15,597 nt of DNA. Origin: Actinomycetes bacterium (GTDB taxonomy: Bacteria; Actinomycetota; Acidimicrobiia; Acidimicrobiales; Palsa-688). Shown one piece after another: positions 1-6,840 of the stretch. The stretch lies in the NCBI GenBank assembly GCA_021827225.1, contig JAKAXG010000028.1, positions 1 through 15,597 on the forward strand, written 5' to 3'. Within the stretch, counting starts at the first letter, position 1. Every line of letters begins with the position of its first letter. The notes beneath the pieces are model-generated. The model saw only the letters and a list, made by a program, of their open reading frames with translations. It made no database searches and was not told the origin of the DNA. Both the position numbers and the translations under genes were made by a program.

Positions 1-349
1 TGTGGTCGGGCGGGTCCTGGTTCAGCATCATGACCCGCTGCATCTCGATCTCCGCCCGACCGATGCCCTCCATGAAACGGACGATGGCTCCGTTCGCCCA
101 GCTGGAGAAGATCTCCGGCTTGAGCGACACCTCCCGGACGTCGGCGTGGCGGGTGAGCAGCCAGAAGCCGCCGTCGTCGAATCCGACACCGGGCGGCTGG
201 GCGTTCCACCACACCGGTGCGTCGGCCCGCAGCCGGTCCAGCACCGCCATGGGCACGCCCTGCTGGATGAGGTCGGGGTCGGTGGTGTCGAACCGCTCCG
301 GGACACCGGCGGGCTCGGGGGGACGGACGGTGGTGGGTCGGTCGGTCAT
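1..349 (-). CDS. Cytochrome P450, CYP125-like, N-terminal part (cut by window edge)
   Basis: Heme monooxygenase, probably of the actinobacterial steroid or acyl side-chain hydroxylase type. Only the first 116 residues are present; the heme-binding Cys and I-helix lie outside the window. Visible features are an N-terminal TDPDLIQQGVP segment, then APVWWNAQP, GFDDGGFWLLTRHADVREVS, IFSSWANGAIVRF, and EMQRVMMLNQDPPDH at the cut. This series closely follows the start of CYP125/CYP142-group steroid C26/27 hydroxylases as I recall them. The ATG overlaps the stop of the upstream hydratase gene as ATGA, and a GGAG lies 11 nt ahead, so the two are translationally coupled. In mycobacteria such P450s start cholesterol side-chain oxidation, and the EchA19-like neighbour fits that. 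Substrate is inferred; family membership is well supported. Confidence 0.87.
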   Translation of the reverse strand, partial: MTDRPTTVRPPEPAGVPERFDTTDPDLIQQGVPMAVLDRLRADAPVWWNAQPPGVGFDDGGFWLLTRHADVREVSLKPEIFSSWANGAIVRFMEGIGRAEIEMQRVMMLNQDPPDH

Positions 350-1146
350 CGGCGTTTGAACTCCGGTACTCGCTTCTCGGCGAAGGCCCTCGGGCCTTCC
401 TTGGCATCCTCGCTGGCGAACACGGCCTGGCCGCGCGGCCACTCCTCGGCGAACGCTTCGGCCTCGCTGAGACCGGCGGAGGTGCGCAGCGTCTGCAGCA
501 CCGCCTCGACGGCCAGGGGACCGTTGAGGCAGATCTGGGCGGCGATCTCCCTCGCCTTGTCGAGGGCCCCGCCGTCGGGAACGACGTGGCCGATCAAGCC
601 GAGATCCCTGGCCTCCGCGGCGGCTATGTGCCTGCCGGTGAGAAGGATCTCGGCGGCGGCCGTGAAGGGGATCTGCCGGGGCAACCGGACGGCGGAGCCG
701 GCCATCGGGTACAGCGACCAGCGCACCTCGGAGACACCGAAGCGGGCTCCCTCCCCCGCCACCCTGATGTCGGTTCCCAGCAGGATCTCCGTGCCGCCGG
801 CGATGGCCACCCCCTCCACGGCGGCGATGATCGGCTTGAGCGGCCGGTCGATCTTGAGGAATCCCTTCCACGGCAGGTCGGGATCCGACCGCATGGCTTC
901 CGCCGCCTCCGGCCGGGCGTCCTCCTCGTCGGCCAGGCCGGCCATGGCCTTCAGGTCGGCGCCGGAAGAGAAGTTGCCTCCGGCCCCGGTGAGGATGATG
1001 CATCGGATGTCGTCGTCGGCGGCCGCCTCACCGTAGGCTTCGACCAGTGTGAGCAGCATGGTGCCGGTGAAGGCGTTCATGCGCTTGGGACGGTTGAGGG
1101 TGAGGATCATGGTGCGGTCGTCGCGCTCGACGATCACCTGGGGCAT
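346..1146 (-). CDS. Enoyl-CoA hydratase / crotonase, EchA19-like
   Basis: A 266-residue crotonase that would hydrate a 2-enoyl-CoA to the 3-hydroxyacyl-CoA in cytosolic beta-oxidation. The oxyanion-hole segment is at about 53-68 (TGAGGNFSSGADLKAM). Both catalytic glutamates of hydratases are kept: E120 in IAGGTE and E140 in FGVSE. The segments DIRVAGEGARFGVSE, WSLYPMAGSAVRLPRQIP, GLIGHVVPDG and the C-terminal DAKEGPRAFAEKR closely resemble Mycobacterium tuberculosis EchA19, a steroid enoyl-CoA hydratase, which suggests a steroid or bulky acyl-CoA substrate. The start was chosen at MPQVIVERDD because a GGAGG lies 6 nt upstream. The open frame continues upstream to 1284 without homology or an RBS. 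Its stop overlaps the ATG of the P450 gene. Confidence 0.9.
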   Translation of the reverse strand: MPQVIVERDDRTMILTLNRPKRMNAFTGTMLLTLVEAYGEAAADDDIRCIILTGAGGNFSSGADLKAMAGLADEEDARPEAAEAMRSDPDLPWKGFLKIDRPLKPIIAAVEGVAIAGGTEILLGTDIRVAGEGARFGVSEVRWSLYPMAGSAVRLPRQIPFTAAAEILLTGRHIAAAEARDLGLIGHVVPDGGALDKAREIAAQICLNGPLAVEAVLQTLRTSAGLSEAEAFAEEWPRGQAVFASEDAKEGPRAFAEKRVPEFKRR

Positions 1147-1165
1147 CCGGTACCTCCGATTGCGG

Positions 1166-1567
1166 TCATGGTTGGCGTCCATTGTTGTCCGGGGAGGGCG
1201 CTGGGCCGGGGCACACGACGAGACGGCCGGGTGCTCGACGAGACGGTTCGAACCGGTGGGCATCCGCTCGAGGCGGGGCGACAACCCCGACGGTGCACCC
1301 CGGCCCCGCCCCCCTGCTACTAGAAGCTGGTTCCAAGAAGGTGCCCGGGGCGGCCTGCATCATGATGTGGACGTGGGCCCGGTGGGACAGGACGGCGCCG
1401 CTGGGCCGCCCGGTGGTAGCGCTGGTGAAGAGGATGCGGCCGCCACTGCGAACACCCGCATCCGGGAGCACCGGCCCGGTGAAGGCCCGGCGGGCCGGGC
1501 CATCGAGGCGCTCCTCCTCCGCCCAGGTGAGGAAGGCGTCCCCGGCGTCGACGGCGGTTGTTCCCAT
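1166..1567 (-). pseudogene. Remnant of a FadD-type acyl-CoA synthetase (AMP-binding) gene
   Basis: The open frame encodes 133 residues against 500 or more for a normal ligase. Residues 45-80 (RILFTSATTGRPSGAVLSHR and following HVHIMMQAAPGTFLEP) match the adenylate-forming A3 phosphate-binding segment of FadD proteins. That motif normally reads TSGTTGRPKG; here Gly is replaced by Ala and the conserved Lys by Ser. Roughly 150 or more residues that should precede A3 are missing, and everything after about 1328, including the rest of the adenylation domain, is absent or unrecognisable. The 5' end looks intact, with an ATG, a GGGGAG RBS 7 nt upstream and a plausible promoter. It probably once headed the operon now starting at the hydratase. 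A functional small protein is unlikely. Confidence 0.7.
1216..1255. repeat. Direct repeat (CGACGAGACGG x2) next to a 12-bp palindrome upstream of the hydratase-P450 operon
   Basis: CGACGAGACGG occurs at 1216-1226 and again at 1236-1246, a 20-bp period. It runs directly into the perfect palindrome CGGTTCGAACCG at 1244-1255. The cluster lies 70 to 109 nt ahead of the hydratase start, in DNA with no convincing coding function, so it could be a regulator-binding region. That role is inferred from position and symmetry only; no good -10/-35 pair was found close to it. Confidence 0.35.
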
Positions 1568-1588
1568 CGGTCAGCTCCCCTCTCGGCG

Positions 1589-1617
1589 AGCCTAAGCTGG
1601 AATCCGCTTCCAGCCAA
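1589..1617 (-). promoter_or_regulatory. Promoter of the fadD remnant
   Basis: On the minus strand, TTGGCT (1617-1612) is separated by exactly 17 nt from TAGGCT (1594-1589). This is a reasonable sigma-70-type pair for an actinobacterium. Transcription would begin about 7 nt further on, leaving a short leader with the GGGGAG RBS ahead of the ATG at 1567. The spacer is occupied by the 19-bp inverted repeat, so a bound repressor would block RNA polymerase. This is seen by eye and not scored. Confidence 0.5.
1596..1614. promoter_or_regulatory. 19-bp perfect inverted repeat, candidate TetR operator
   Basis: The sequence is GCTGGAA-TCCGC-TTCCAGC: two perfect 7-bp arms around a 5-nt spacer. It lies in the divergent gap between the fadD remnant (start 1567, minus) and tetR (start 1663, plus), inside the fadD promoter. 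TetR-family repressors usually bind such sites beside their own gene, so the adjacent regulator is the natural partner. A second, shorter repeat, CCAAG-N6-CTTGG, follows at 1614-1629 on the tetR side. Confidence 0.6.
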
Positions 1618-1662
1618 GTCAAAGCTTGGTCCCATTGAACGGAAAGGTCGCCAGCAACCGTC

Positions 1663-2334
1663 GTGCCCAAGCGATCGGCCCCCCGGGTCACCGCACCGCC
1701 CCTCCCCGACAGCCTCAACGCCACCCAGAGGGAACGGCGGGACAGGATCGTCGAGGCGGGTCTGGCGCTCCTGCGCACCCACGACCACAACCAGATCCAG
1801 ATGAAGGACGTGGCCGCCGAGGCGGACGTGGCTCTCGGCACCGTGTACCGGTACTTCCAGTCCAAGGACCACCTCTTCGCCGAGGTCCTGGCCCATTGGG
1901 CTTCGCGCCTGCGGACCAACATCGAGCGCAAGCCTCTCAAGGGATCGACCAACGCCGAGCGGCTGACCGACGTGCTGCACCGCTCCATGCGGGCCTTCCA
2001 GGGGTGGCCGCAGCTGGCCCGGGTGGTGATGGCCCTCGAGGCCTCCGAGGATCCCTTCACCCGGGAGATCTTCGCCCGCAACATGGCCCGCAACACCCAG
2101 ATATACGTCGAGGCCCTGGACGGGCTGCCCGAGCCGCTGGCCCGTGACGTGGTCAACGTGGCGGCGTCGGTGTTCGACCTGCAACTGCGCCAGTGGGTCG
2201 TCGGCGCCCAGTCCATCGCCGCTGTGTACGACCGCATCGAGCGGGCGGTGTGGCTCCTGCTCGAGTTCTCCGAGTCCGCCGGCCGCCCGGCCTGCGATCC
2301 CCACCCGTCCGGGAACGCCCGCGCCGTGCCCTGA
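1663..2334 (+). CDS. TetR-family transcriptional regulator (KstR-like)
   Basis: A 223-residue one-component repressor. The N-terminal DNA-binding domain spans about 20-75, with RERRDRIVEAGLALL forming helix 1 and a helix-turn-helix at about 47-66 (MKDVAAEADVALGTVYRYF). The rest is an all-helical ligand-binding and dimerisation domain, unrecognised in detail. The QRERRDRI...VALGTVYRYFQSKDHLF pattern resembles KstR-type regulators of steroid catabolism, which bind acyl-CoA or CoA-thioester ligands, but this is similarity from memory. The start is a GTG; the only purine-rich stretch, GGAAAGG at 1641-1647, is 15 nt upstream, so spacing is poor, but no in-frame alternative precedes the domain. It is divergent from the fadD remnant with a palindromic operator between them, fitting local control of acyl-CoA metabolism. 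Confidence 0.88.
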   Translation: MPKRSAPRVTAPPLPDSLNATQRERRDRIVEAGLALLRTHDHNQIQMKDVAAEADVALGTVYRYFQSKDHLFAEVLAHWASRLRTNIERKPLKGSTNAERLTDVLHRSMRAFQGWPQLARVVMALEASEDPFTREIFARNMARNTQIYVEALDGLPEPLARDVVNVAASVFDLQLRQWVVGAQSIAAVYDRIERAVWLLLEFSESAGRPACDPHPSGNARAVP

Positions 2335-2454
2335 GGGGGCGACGGATCGGGATCCTCAGGAAAAAGAAGGAGACGATCAGCCAAGTGCCCGTCACGAGGA
2401 GACGGCGGAGCGGGAGGGGCTGGACCTGACGGACTGCTGGTGGACGCCGGGCGG

Positions 2455-2931
2455 TCAGGGGGTGAAGCCGCCGAAGCCGCCCCGGTAGAACAGCAGGGGC
2501 TGGCCGGGCCCGCTCTCGAGCTCCACCACCCTCGCTATCACCAGGTGGTGGTCGCCGGCGTCGTGTACCTCCTGGATCCGGCAGTCGATCCACGCCAGGG
2601 CCCCGTGCAGCCGGGGGGCGCCGTTGGCCGCCGGCGACCAGCCCACCCCGGCGAACTTGTCGGCGCCGCTGCGGGCGAAGGTGCGGGCCAGGGCCTCCTG
2701 GTCGGCGGCCAGGATGTTGACGCAGATGGAGCCGCTGCTCGAGACCCTCGGCCAGCTGGTGGACGCCTTACCGGGGGCGATGGCGACGAGCGGAGGCTCG
2801 AGCGACAGGCTGAAGAAGGACTGGCAGGTGAACCCGGCCGGGGCGTGCCCGTGCATGCCGGTGACCAGGACCACCCCGCTGGCGAAGTGGCCGAGCACCG
2901 CCCGGAACTCGCCCGGATCCAGCTCGCTCAC
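2455..2931 (-). CDS. Flavin reductase domain protein, HsaB-like
   Basis: A 158-residue NAD(P)H:flavin oxidoreductase of the flavin reductase-like (HpaC/HsaB) family, which supplies reduced flavin to a two-component monooxygenase in the cytosol. Motifs are PGEFRAVLGHFASGVVLVT at the N-terminus, GFTCQSFFSLSLEPPLV at 33-49 (flavin-binding region), ICVNIL at 69-74, DKFAGVGW at 91-98, GDHHLV at 126-131 and LLFYRGGFGGF near the end. These match HsaB, the reductase partner of the 3-HSA hydroxylase of cholesterol ring degradation, though HsaB is about 187 residues and this protein lacks that C-terminal tail. No HsaA-type oxygenase is in the window. The GTG start overlaps the stop of the dehydrogenase remnant as GTGA with only a weak RBS, so translation was probably coupled. 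Partner and substrate are inferred. Confidence 0.85.
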   Translation of the reverse strand: MSELDPGEFRAVLGHFASGVVLVTGMHGHAPAGFTCQSFFSLSLEPPLVAIAPGKASTSWPRVSSSGSICVNILAADQEALARTFARSGADKFAGVGWSPAANGAPRLHGALAWIDCRIQEVHDAGDHHLVIARVVELESGPGQPLLFYRGGFGGFTP

Positions 2932-3035
2932 AGGTCCGTCGGCCCGAGCGGCAGGTTCGGTACCGGCAGTCCCCCGTCCACCTCGATGACCTTACCGGTC
3001 GGGGACGAACCGGCGGCGGACGCCCGGTACAGGAC
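2928..3035 (-). pseudogene. 3' stub of a short-chain dehydrogenase/reductase gene
   Basis: The frame just ahead of the flavin reductase encodes about 35 residues ending TGKVIEVDGGLPVPNLPLGPTDL. This is the characteristic C-terminus of classical SDR oxidoreductases (TGxxxxVDGG plus tail). The frame stays open upstream to the end of the fructokinase gene but shows no Rossmann fold, YxxxK or NAG motif, and the fructokinase fills the space where about 220 residues should be. The stop overlaps the GTG of the flavin reductase, so the two were once an operon. It is read as a truncated gene left by a deletion or by arrival of the sugar operon. Confidence 0.68.
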
Positions 3036-3059
3036 CGTCCCGGGGAGCGGGACGCCCCC

Positions 3060-3084
3060 GTCGGCCCCGCGGGGCCGGGCCGAC
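3060..3084 (-). terminator. GC-rich hairpin downstream of the sugar operon
   Basis: Arms GTCGGCC (3060-3066) and GGCCGAC (3078-3084) can pair around an 11-nt loop, and an inner alternative palindrome, CGGCCCCGCGGGGCCG, spans 3062-3077. It starts 29 nt past the fructokinase stop. There is no T-run, so it would be a U-less terminator or an RNA-stabilising 3' hairpin of the kind common in actinobacteria. High local GC raises the chance of coincidence. Confidence 0.4.
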
Positions 3085-3113
3085 CTACCGTGCTGGGGCC
3101 GGGCGGCGCTCCC

Positions 3114-4058
3114 CTAACCGGCCTCTACGCCGACGGCCGGGCCGCCGCCCGGCGCTGACGGCTGGTCCGTCCGGCCGAGGGCCCGCCGGCCGGCGGCGAA
3201 GGCTCCCAGCACCCCGGAGTCTCCGCCCAGCCCGGGCGCCACGATGTAGCGGTCCACGCCCGGGCCCAGCAACTCCGAGTCGATGTAGCCGGCGACCAGG
3301 GCCCTGGTCCCCTCCCGCACCGCGGCGAGCAGCCCCGGTGCCTGCATGACCCCTCCGCCCAGGATGACGACCTGCGGTGAGAGGGTGAGGGCCAGGTTGG
3401 TCACGGCGGCGGCCAGGTAGCGGCCCTCCAGGGCCCACGCCGGGTGGCCCGGGCCCAGATCCCGGCCAGGGCGACCCCAGCGGCTCTCGACCGCCGGGCC
3501 GCTCGCCATCCCCTCCAGGCAGTCACCGTGGAACGGGCACACGCCGGGGAAGGGGTCGTCGGCCTGGTGCGGTATGCGCATGTGACCGACCTCCGGGTGG
3601 ACGAGGCCGTGGAGGGCCCGCCCGGCGATCACCACCCCGCCCCCGATGCCCGTGCCCACCGTGATGTACACGCACACCTCGCTCCCGGCGCCGGCACCCC
3701 AGGTCCATTCGGCCACGCCGGCCCCGTTGGTGTCGGTCTCCAGCCCGAAGGCGGCGTCGGGCCGCCACCCGGCCACCGCCGCCCGCCAGTCGAAGCCGCT
3801 CCAGCCCGGCTTGGGGGTGGGGCCGATCCGGCCCTGCCGCAGGTCCAGCGGGCCGAACGAGGCGACGCCGACGGCGGCGATGCGACCCGGGCCGTGGCGG
3901 GCGTCGAACCACCCGGTCACGGCCCGCAGGGTCTCTTCCGGCCTGCCGGTCGGCACCACGTACTTCTCGGCGGCCCGCACCTCCTGCCAGCTGCGGCCGG
4001 CAGCACACACGAACTTGGTGCCGCCGGCTTCGATCGCTGCGACCAGAGGCTCGGTCAA
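3114..4058 (-). CDS. ROK-family fructokinase
   Basis: A 314-residue cytosolic sugar kinase phosphorylating fructose with ATP. It starts with the ROK nucleotide-binding segment [13 protein letters not shown] (residues 7-19). Catalytic Asp is D109 in ETDTNGAG, the second phosphate loop is [11 protein letters not shown] (131-141), and zinc ligands are H159, C174, H177 and C180 in GHM...CPFHGDC. The zinc loop sequence [20 protein letters not shown] is the hallmark of Bacillus YdhR/GmuE and ScrK-type fructokinases rather than glucokinases, and the length is normal. The start is TTG, overlapping the ATPase stop as TTGA, with an AGGCGA-like RBS just upstream; the long open frame beyond it only shadows the ATPase gene. 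As last gene of the operon it would capture fructose released by the alpha-glucosidase. Confidence 0.9.
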   Translation of the reverse strand: MTEPLVAAIEAGGTKFVCAAGRSWQEVRAAEKYVVPTGRPEETLRAVTGWFDARHGPGRIAAVGVASFGPLDLRQGRIGPTPKPGWSGFDWRAAVAGWRPDAAFGLETDTNGAGVAEWTWGAGAGSEVCVYITVGTGIGGGVVIAGRALHGLVHPEVGHMRIPHQADDPFPGVCPFHGDCLEGMASGPAVESRWGRPGRDLGPGHPAWALEGRYLAAAVTNLALTLSPQVVILGGGVMQAPGLLAAVREGTRALVAGYIDSELLGPGVDRYIVAPGLGGDSGVLGAFAAGRRALGRTDQPSAPGGGPAVGVEAG

Positions 4059-5209
4059 TCCCAGATCGCCTGGCCCGACTCCGGATCGAAGAACTGCATC
4101 CTCTCGGTATCCACGGAGAACCGGCCCCGCTCCCCGGGCTTCATCTTCGAGCGGGGATCGACCCGGGCCACGCCCTCGCCGTGCTGCATCAGCTGCTTCT
4201 CCTCCTCGTCCATCGCCCCCTCGGCCAGGACCCTCTTGGCGTCGAGGGTGAAGTGCACCAGCAGCTCGCTGCCGAGCGCCTCCACCAGGTCGACGTCGCC
4301 CTCCAGGACGGGGCCGCCGGTCCCGTCGTGGGCCGGGAGGTGCTCGGGCCTGAGGCCGACCACCACCGTACGGCCGGCGTAGGCCGTCAGGCCCGGGTGG
4401 GCCAGGCTCACCTGGTCGGGCAGCTCGATGGTCTGGGACCCCACCTTCAGCGAACGGGCTCCTTCCCCCACGGCACCCTCGTAGAGGTTCATGGCCGGCG
4501 AGCCGATGAAGGCGCCGACGAAGATGTTGTTGGGGTGGTCGTAGAGGGTCTGCGGGTCGGCGCACTGCTGGAGCACACCGGACCGCATGACCGCCACCCG
4601 GTCACCCATGGTCATGGCCTCCACCTGGTCGTGGGTGACATACACGGTCGCCACCGCCAGCCGGCGCTGGATGCGGCTGACCTCGGCCCGCATCTGCACC
4701 CGCAGCTTGGCGTCGAGGTTGGAGAGCGGCTCGTCCATCAGGAACACCGAGGGCTCCCGGACGATGGCCCGGCCCATCGCCACCCTCTGGCGCTGCCCGC
4801 CCGACAGCTGCCCCGGCTTGCGGTCCAGCCATTCGGTGAGGCCCAGGATGTGCGCCGCCTCCTTGACCTTGCGGTCGATCTCGTCCTTGGGCATCTTGCG
4901 CAGCTTGAGGGCGAAGCCGATGTTGTCGCCCACCGTCATGTGCGGGTAGAGGGCGTAGTTCTGGAACACCATGGCGATGTCGCGATCCTTCGGGCTGAGC
5001 TCGTTGACGACCCGGTCGCCGATGCGCAGCGTGCCGGCGGATATGTCCTCCAATCCGGCGACCATCCGCAGCAGGGTGGTCTTGCCGCAGCCGGAGGGGC
5101 CGACGAGCACCATGAACTCCCCGTCGGCGACGTCGAGGTCCACCTGGGTGACGGCCTGGAAGCCGTTGGGGTACACCTTGGTTACCTGTTCCATCTCGAT
5201 GGCGGCCAC
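4055..5209 (-). CDS. Sugar ABC transporter ATP-binding protein (MalK/MsmK/UgpC type)
   Basis: A 384-residue ATPase that powers carbohydrate import as a dimer on the cytoplasmic face of the two permeases. Walker A is GPSGCGKTT (37-45), Q-loop Q83 is in [11 protein letters not shown], the signature is LSGGQ (135-139), Walker B is VFLMDE (155-160) with the D-loop just after, and the switch His is H193 in VTHDQVEAM. The C-terminal 150 residues form the TOBE/OB regulatory domain typical of the CUT1 family, including [10 protein letters not shown]. Start chosen at the GTG at 5209: AAGGAG lies 8 nt upstream inside the end of the glucosidase gene. An ATG five codons later has no comparable RBS. The gap to the glucosidase stop is 2 nt. 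Automated pipelines often call such proteins ugpC. Confidence 0.95.
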   Translation of the reverse strand: MAAIEMEQVTKVYPNGFQAVTQVDLDVADGEFMVLVGPSGCGKTTLLRMVAGLEDISAGTLRIGDRVVNELSPKDRDIAMVFQNYALYPHMTVGDNIGFALKLRKMPKDEIDRKVKEAAHILGLTEWLDRKPGQLSGGQRQRVAMGRAIVREPSVFLMDEPLSNLDAKLRVQMRAEVSRIQRRLAVATVYVTHDQVEAMTMGDRVAVMRSGVLQQCADPQTLYDHPNNIFVGAFIGSPAMNLYEGAVGEGARSLKVGSQTIELPDQVSLAHPGLTAYAGRTVVVGLRPEHLPAHDGTGGPVLEGDVDLVEALGSELLVHFTLDAKRVLAEGAMDEEEKQLMQHGEGVARVDPRSKMKPGERGRFSVDTERMQFFDPESGQAIWD

Positions 5210-5211
5210 GA

Positions 5212-6840
5212 CTAGGACTCCTTCGGTTCGGGGACGCTTCGATCCCCCGCGGTTTGGACAATCATTGCTTCCCAGGGATGGAGAAGGGTCGGACCACCGA
5301 CCCGACAGCCGCCCTCCAGGTTGGCGGTGCCGCCCCGGCGGCTGGAGAGCGCGACCGGTCCGGACGGCAGGTCGACCTCCACCGGCGAGGCGGACAGGTT
5401 GGCGGCTACGAACAGGCGGCCGCTGCGGTACAACCACTGCTCGGGGCCCGACGGCAGCTGCTCGTAGTCGCGGGCTCCCACCGACTCCCGGCGCAGACGC
5501 AGCAGGTGCCGGCACAGCCAGAGAACCGACCCCGGGTCGGCCAGCTGGGCCGCCACGCTCGACCCGCGGTGGTCGCCCATGGGCAGCCAGGGGGTCACCC
5601 CGGCCGGGCAGAACCCGTAGTTGCCGTCCGGGTCCTCCTCCCACGGCATGGGCGTCCGGGACCGGTCCCGGTTGAACCGGCCGTCCGCCGCGTGCCAGGT
5701 CATGGGGTCGCGTTGCTCGGCGGGCGCCACCTCCACGTCCGCCAGGCCGAGCTCGTCACCGGCGTAGAGGACCACCGTCCCGGGCAGGGTGCAGAGCAGG
5801 GCCAGGGCCAGCCGGACGCGCTCGGGGTCCTCGCCGGCCCAGCGGGTCGGGAAGCGGGAGACGTCGTGGTTGGAGCCGGCCCACACCGGGCAGGATCGGG
5901 GGGGCAGGGCGGCCAGAAAATCCGCGACCACCGTGCTCATGGCGGAGGCGTCGAAGGGGGCGAACAGCAGGGCGAAGTTGAACCCCAGGTGCAGCTCGTC
6001 GTCGTCCCCGTAGTACGCGGCCAGCCGGGCCGGGTCGAACACCCAGGTCTCGCCGAGCAACAGCCGGGGCGGTGAATAGCCGTCGGCCAGCTCCCGCCAG
6101 CGCCGGTACACCTGGTGGACCTCGGGCCGGTTCATGCTGAACGCCCGCTCCTGGCCGAACTTGGTCTCCGGCCCTTCCGGGGCCGGGGGGTTGTCCCTCA
6201 GTTCCCGGTCGTGGTACAGCCCGTGGGCCACGTCGATGCGGACCCCGGCGACTCCCCGGTCGAACCAGAAGCGCAGGATGTCCTCGAACTCGCGCCTCAC
6301 CCCCGGGTTCCACCAGTTGAGGTCGGGCTGGCCGGGCAGGAAGTTGTGCAGGTAGTACTGCCCGCTCCCCGGATCGAGGGTCCACGCCGAGGCGCCGGTA
6401 CCGTCCAGCCAGTTGTTGGGGGGTGAACCGTCGGCCCGCGGGTCGGCCCACACGTACCAGTCCCGCCTGGGGGACCGCCGGTCGGACCGGGCCTCGACGA
6501 ACCAGGGGTGGGCGTCGCTGGTGTGGTTGGGCACCAGGTCCAGCAGGATGGGGATTTCCCGCCGGCCGGCCTCGGTCACCAGCCGGTCCAGGTCCTCCAG
6601 GCTGCCCAGCTCCGGATGGACCGACCGGTAGTCGCTGACGTCGTAGCCCCAGTCCATGTCGGGTGACGGCATGGTGGGCGACAGCCACAGGGCGTCCACA
6701 CCCAGCCAGGACAGGTGCTCCAGCCGGCGGGTGATGCCCCGGATGTCGCCGAAGCCGTCACCGTCGGAGTCCTGCCAGGACCGGACGTAGACCTGGTAGA
6801 CGCAGCCGCCTTCCCACCAGCGGTCGCCCCTCTCGCTCAC
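5212..6840 (-). CDS. GH13 alpha-glucosidase
   Basis: A 542-residue alpha-amylase-family glycoside hydrolase without a signal peptide, so it cleaves imported alpha-glucosides in the cytosol. In order: [20 protein letters not shown] (about 13-32, with the calcium-type DGDGFGD loop), conserved region I DLVPNH (101-106), region V QPDLNW (171-176), region [11 protein letters not shown] with nucleophile D203, region III LLGETWV with acid/base E264, and region IV SNHD with transition-state stabiliser D326. The C-terminus is a beta-sandwich typical of GH13. The QPDLNW motif and the layout fit oligo-1,6-glucosidase/alpha-glucosidase subfamilies rather than amylases or trehalose enzymes. The GTG start overlaps the permease stop as GTGA, with AAGGGG abutting it. 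The fructokinase downstream suggests a glucose-fructose disaccharide substrate; this is inferred. Confidence 0.92.
   Translation of the reverse strand: MSERGDRWWEGGCVYQVYVRSWQDSDGDGFGDIRGITRRLEHLSWLGVDALWLSPTMPSPDMDWGYDVSDYRSVHPELGSLEDLDRLVTEAGRREIPILLDLVPNHTSDAHPWFVEARSDRRSPRRDWYVWADPRADGSPPNNWLDGTGASAWTLDPGSGQYYLHNFLPGQPDLNWWNPGVRREFEDILRFWFDRGVAGVRIDVAHGLYHDRELRDNPPAPEGPETKFGQERAFSMNRPEVHQVYRRWRELADGYSPPRLLLGETWVFDPARLAAYYGDDDELHLGFNFALLFAPFDASAMSTVVADFLAALPPRSCPVWAGSNHDVSRFPTRWAGEDPERVRLALALLCTLPGTVVLYAGDELGLADVEVAPAEQRDPMTWHAADGRFNRDRSRTPMPWEEDPDGNYGFCPAGVTPWLPMGDHRGSSVAAQLADPGSVLWLCRHLLRLRRESVGARDYEQLPSGPEQWLYRSGRLFVAANLSASPVEVDLPSGPVALSSRRGGTANLEGGCRVGGPTLLHPWEAMIVQTAGDRSVPEPKES

Noticed and set aside
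2..1036. Long plus-strand frame of 344 codons over the hydratase and P450 genes
   Set aside because: Antisense shadow of high-GC codon bias; Ser/Ala/Pro-rich with no domain, while the minus strand has clear family motifs.
1147..1284. N-terminal extension of the hydratase reading frame up to 1284
   Set aside because: The extra 46 residues have no crotonase similarity and no RBS; a GGAGG sits 6 nt before the ATG at 1146.
2425..2459. CCTGAC...GTCAGG inverted repeat in the tetR / flavin reductase convergent gap as a bidirectional terminator
   Set aside because: Six-bp arms, a 23-nt loop, and overlap with the reductase stop codon; too weak to call. The rest of the 120-nt gap shows nothing.
4059..4565. 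Upstream extension of the fructokinase frame
   Set aside because: It overlaps the end of the ABC ATPase in another frame and has no kinase similarity; the TTG at 4058 gives the normal family length.
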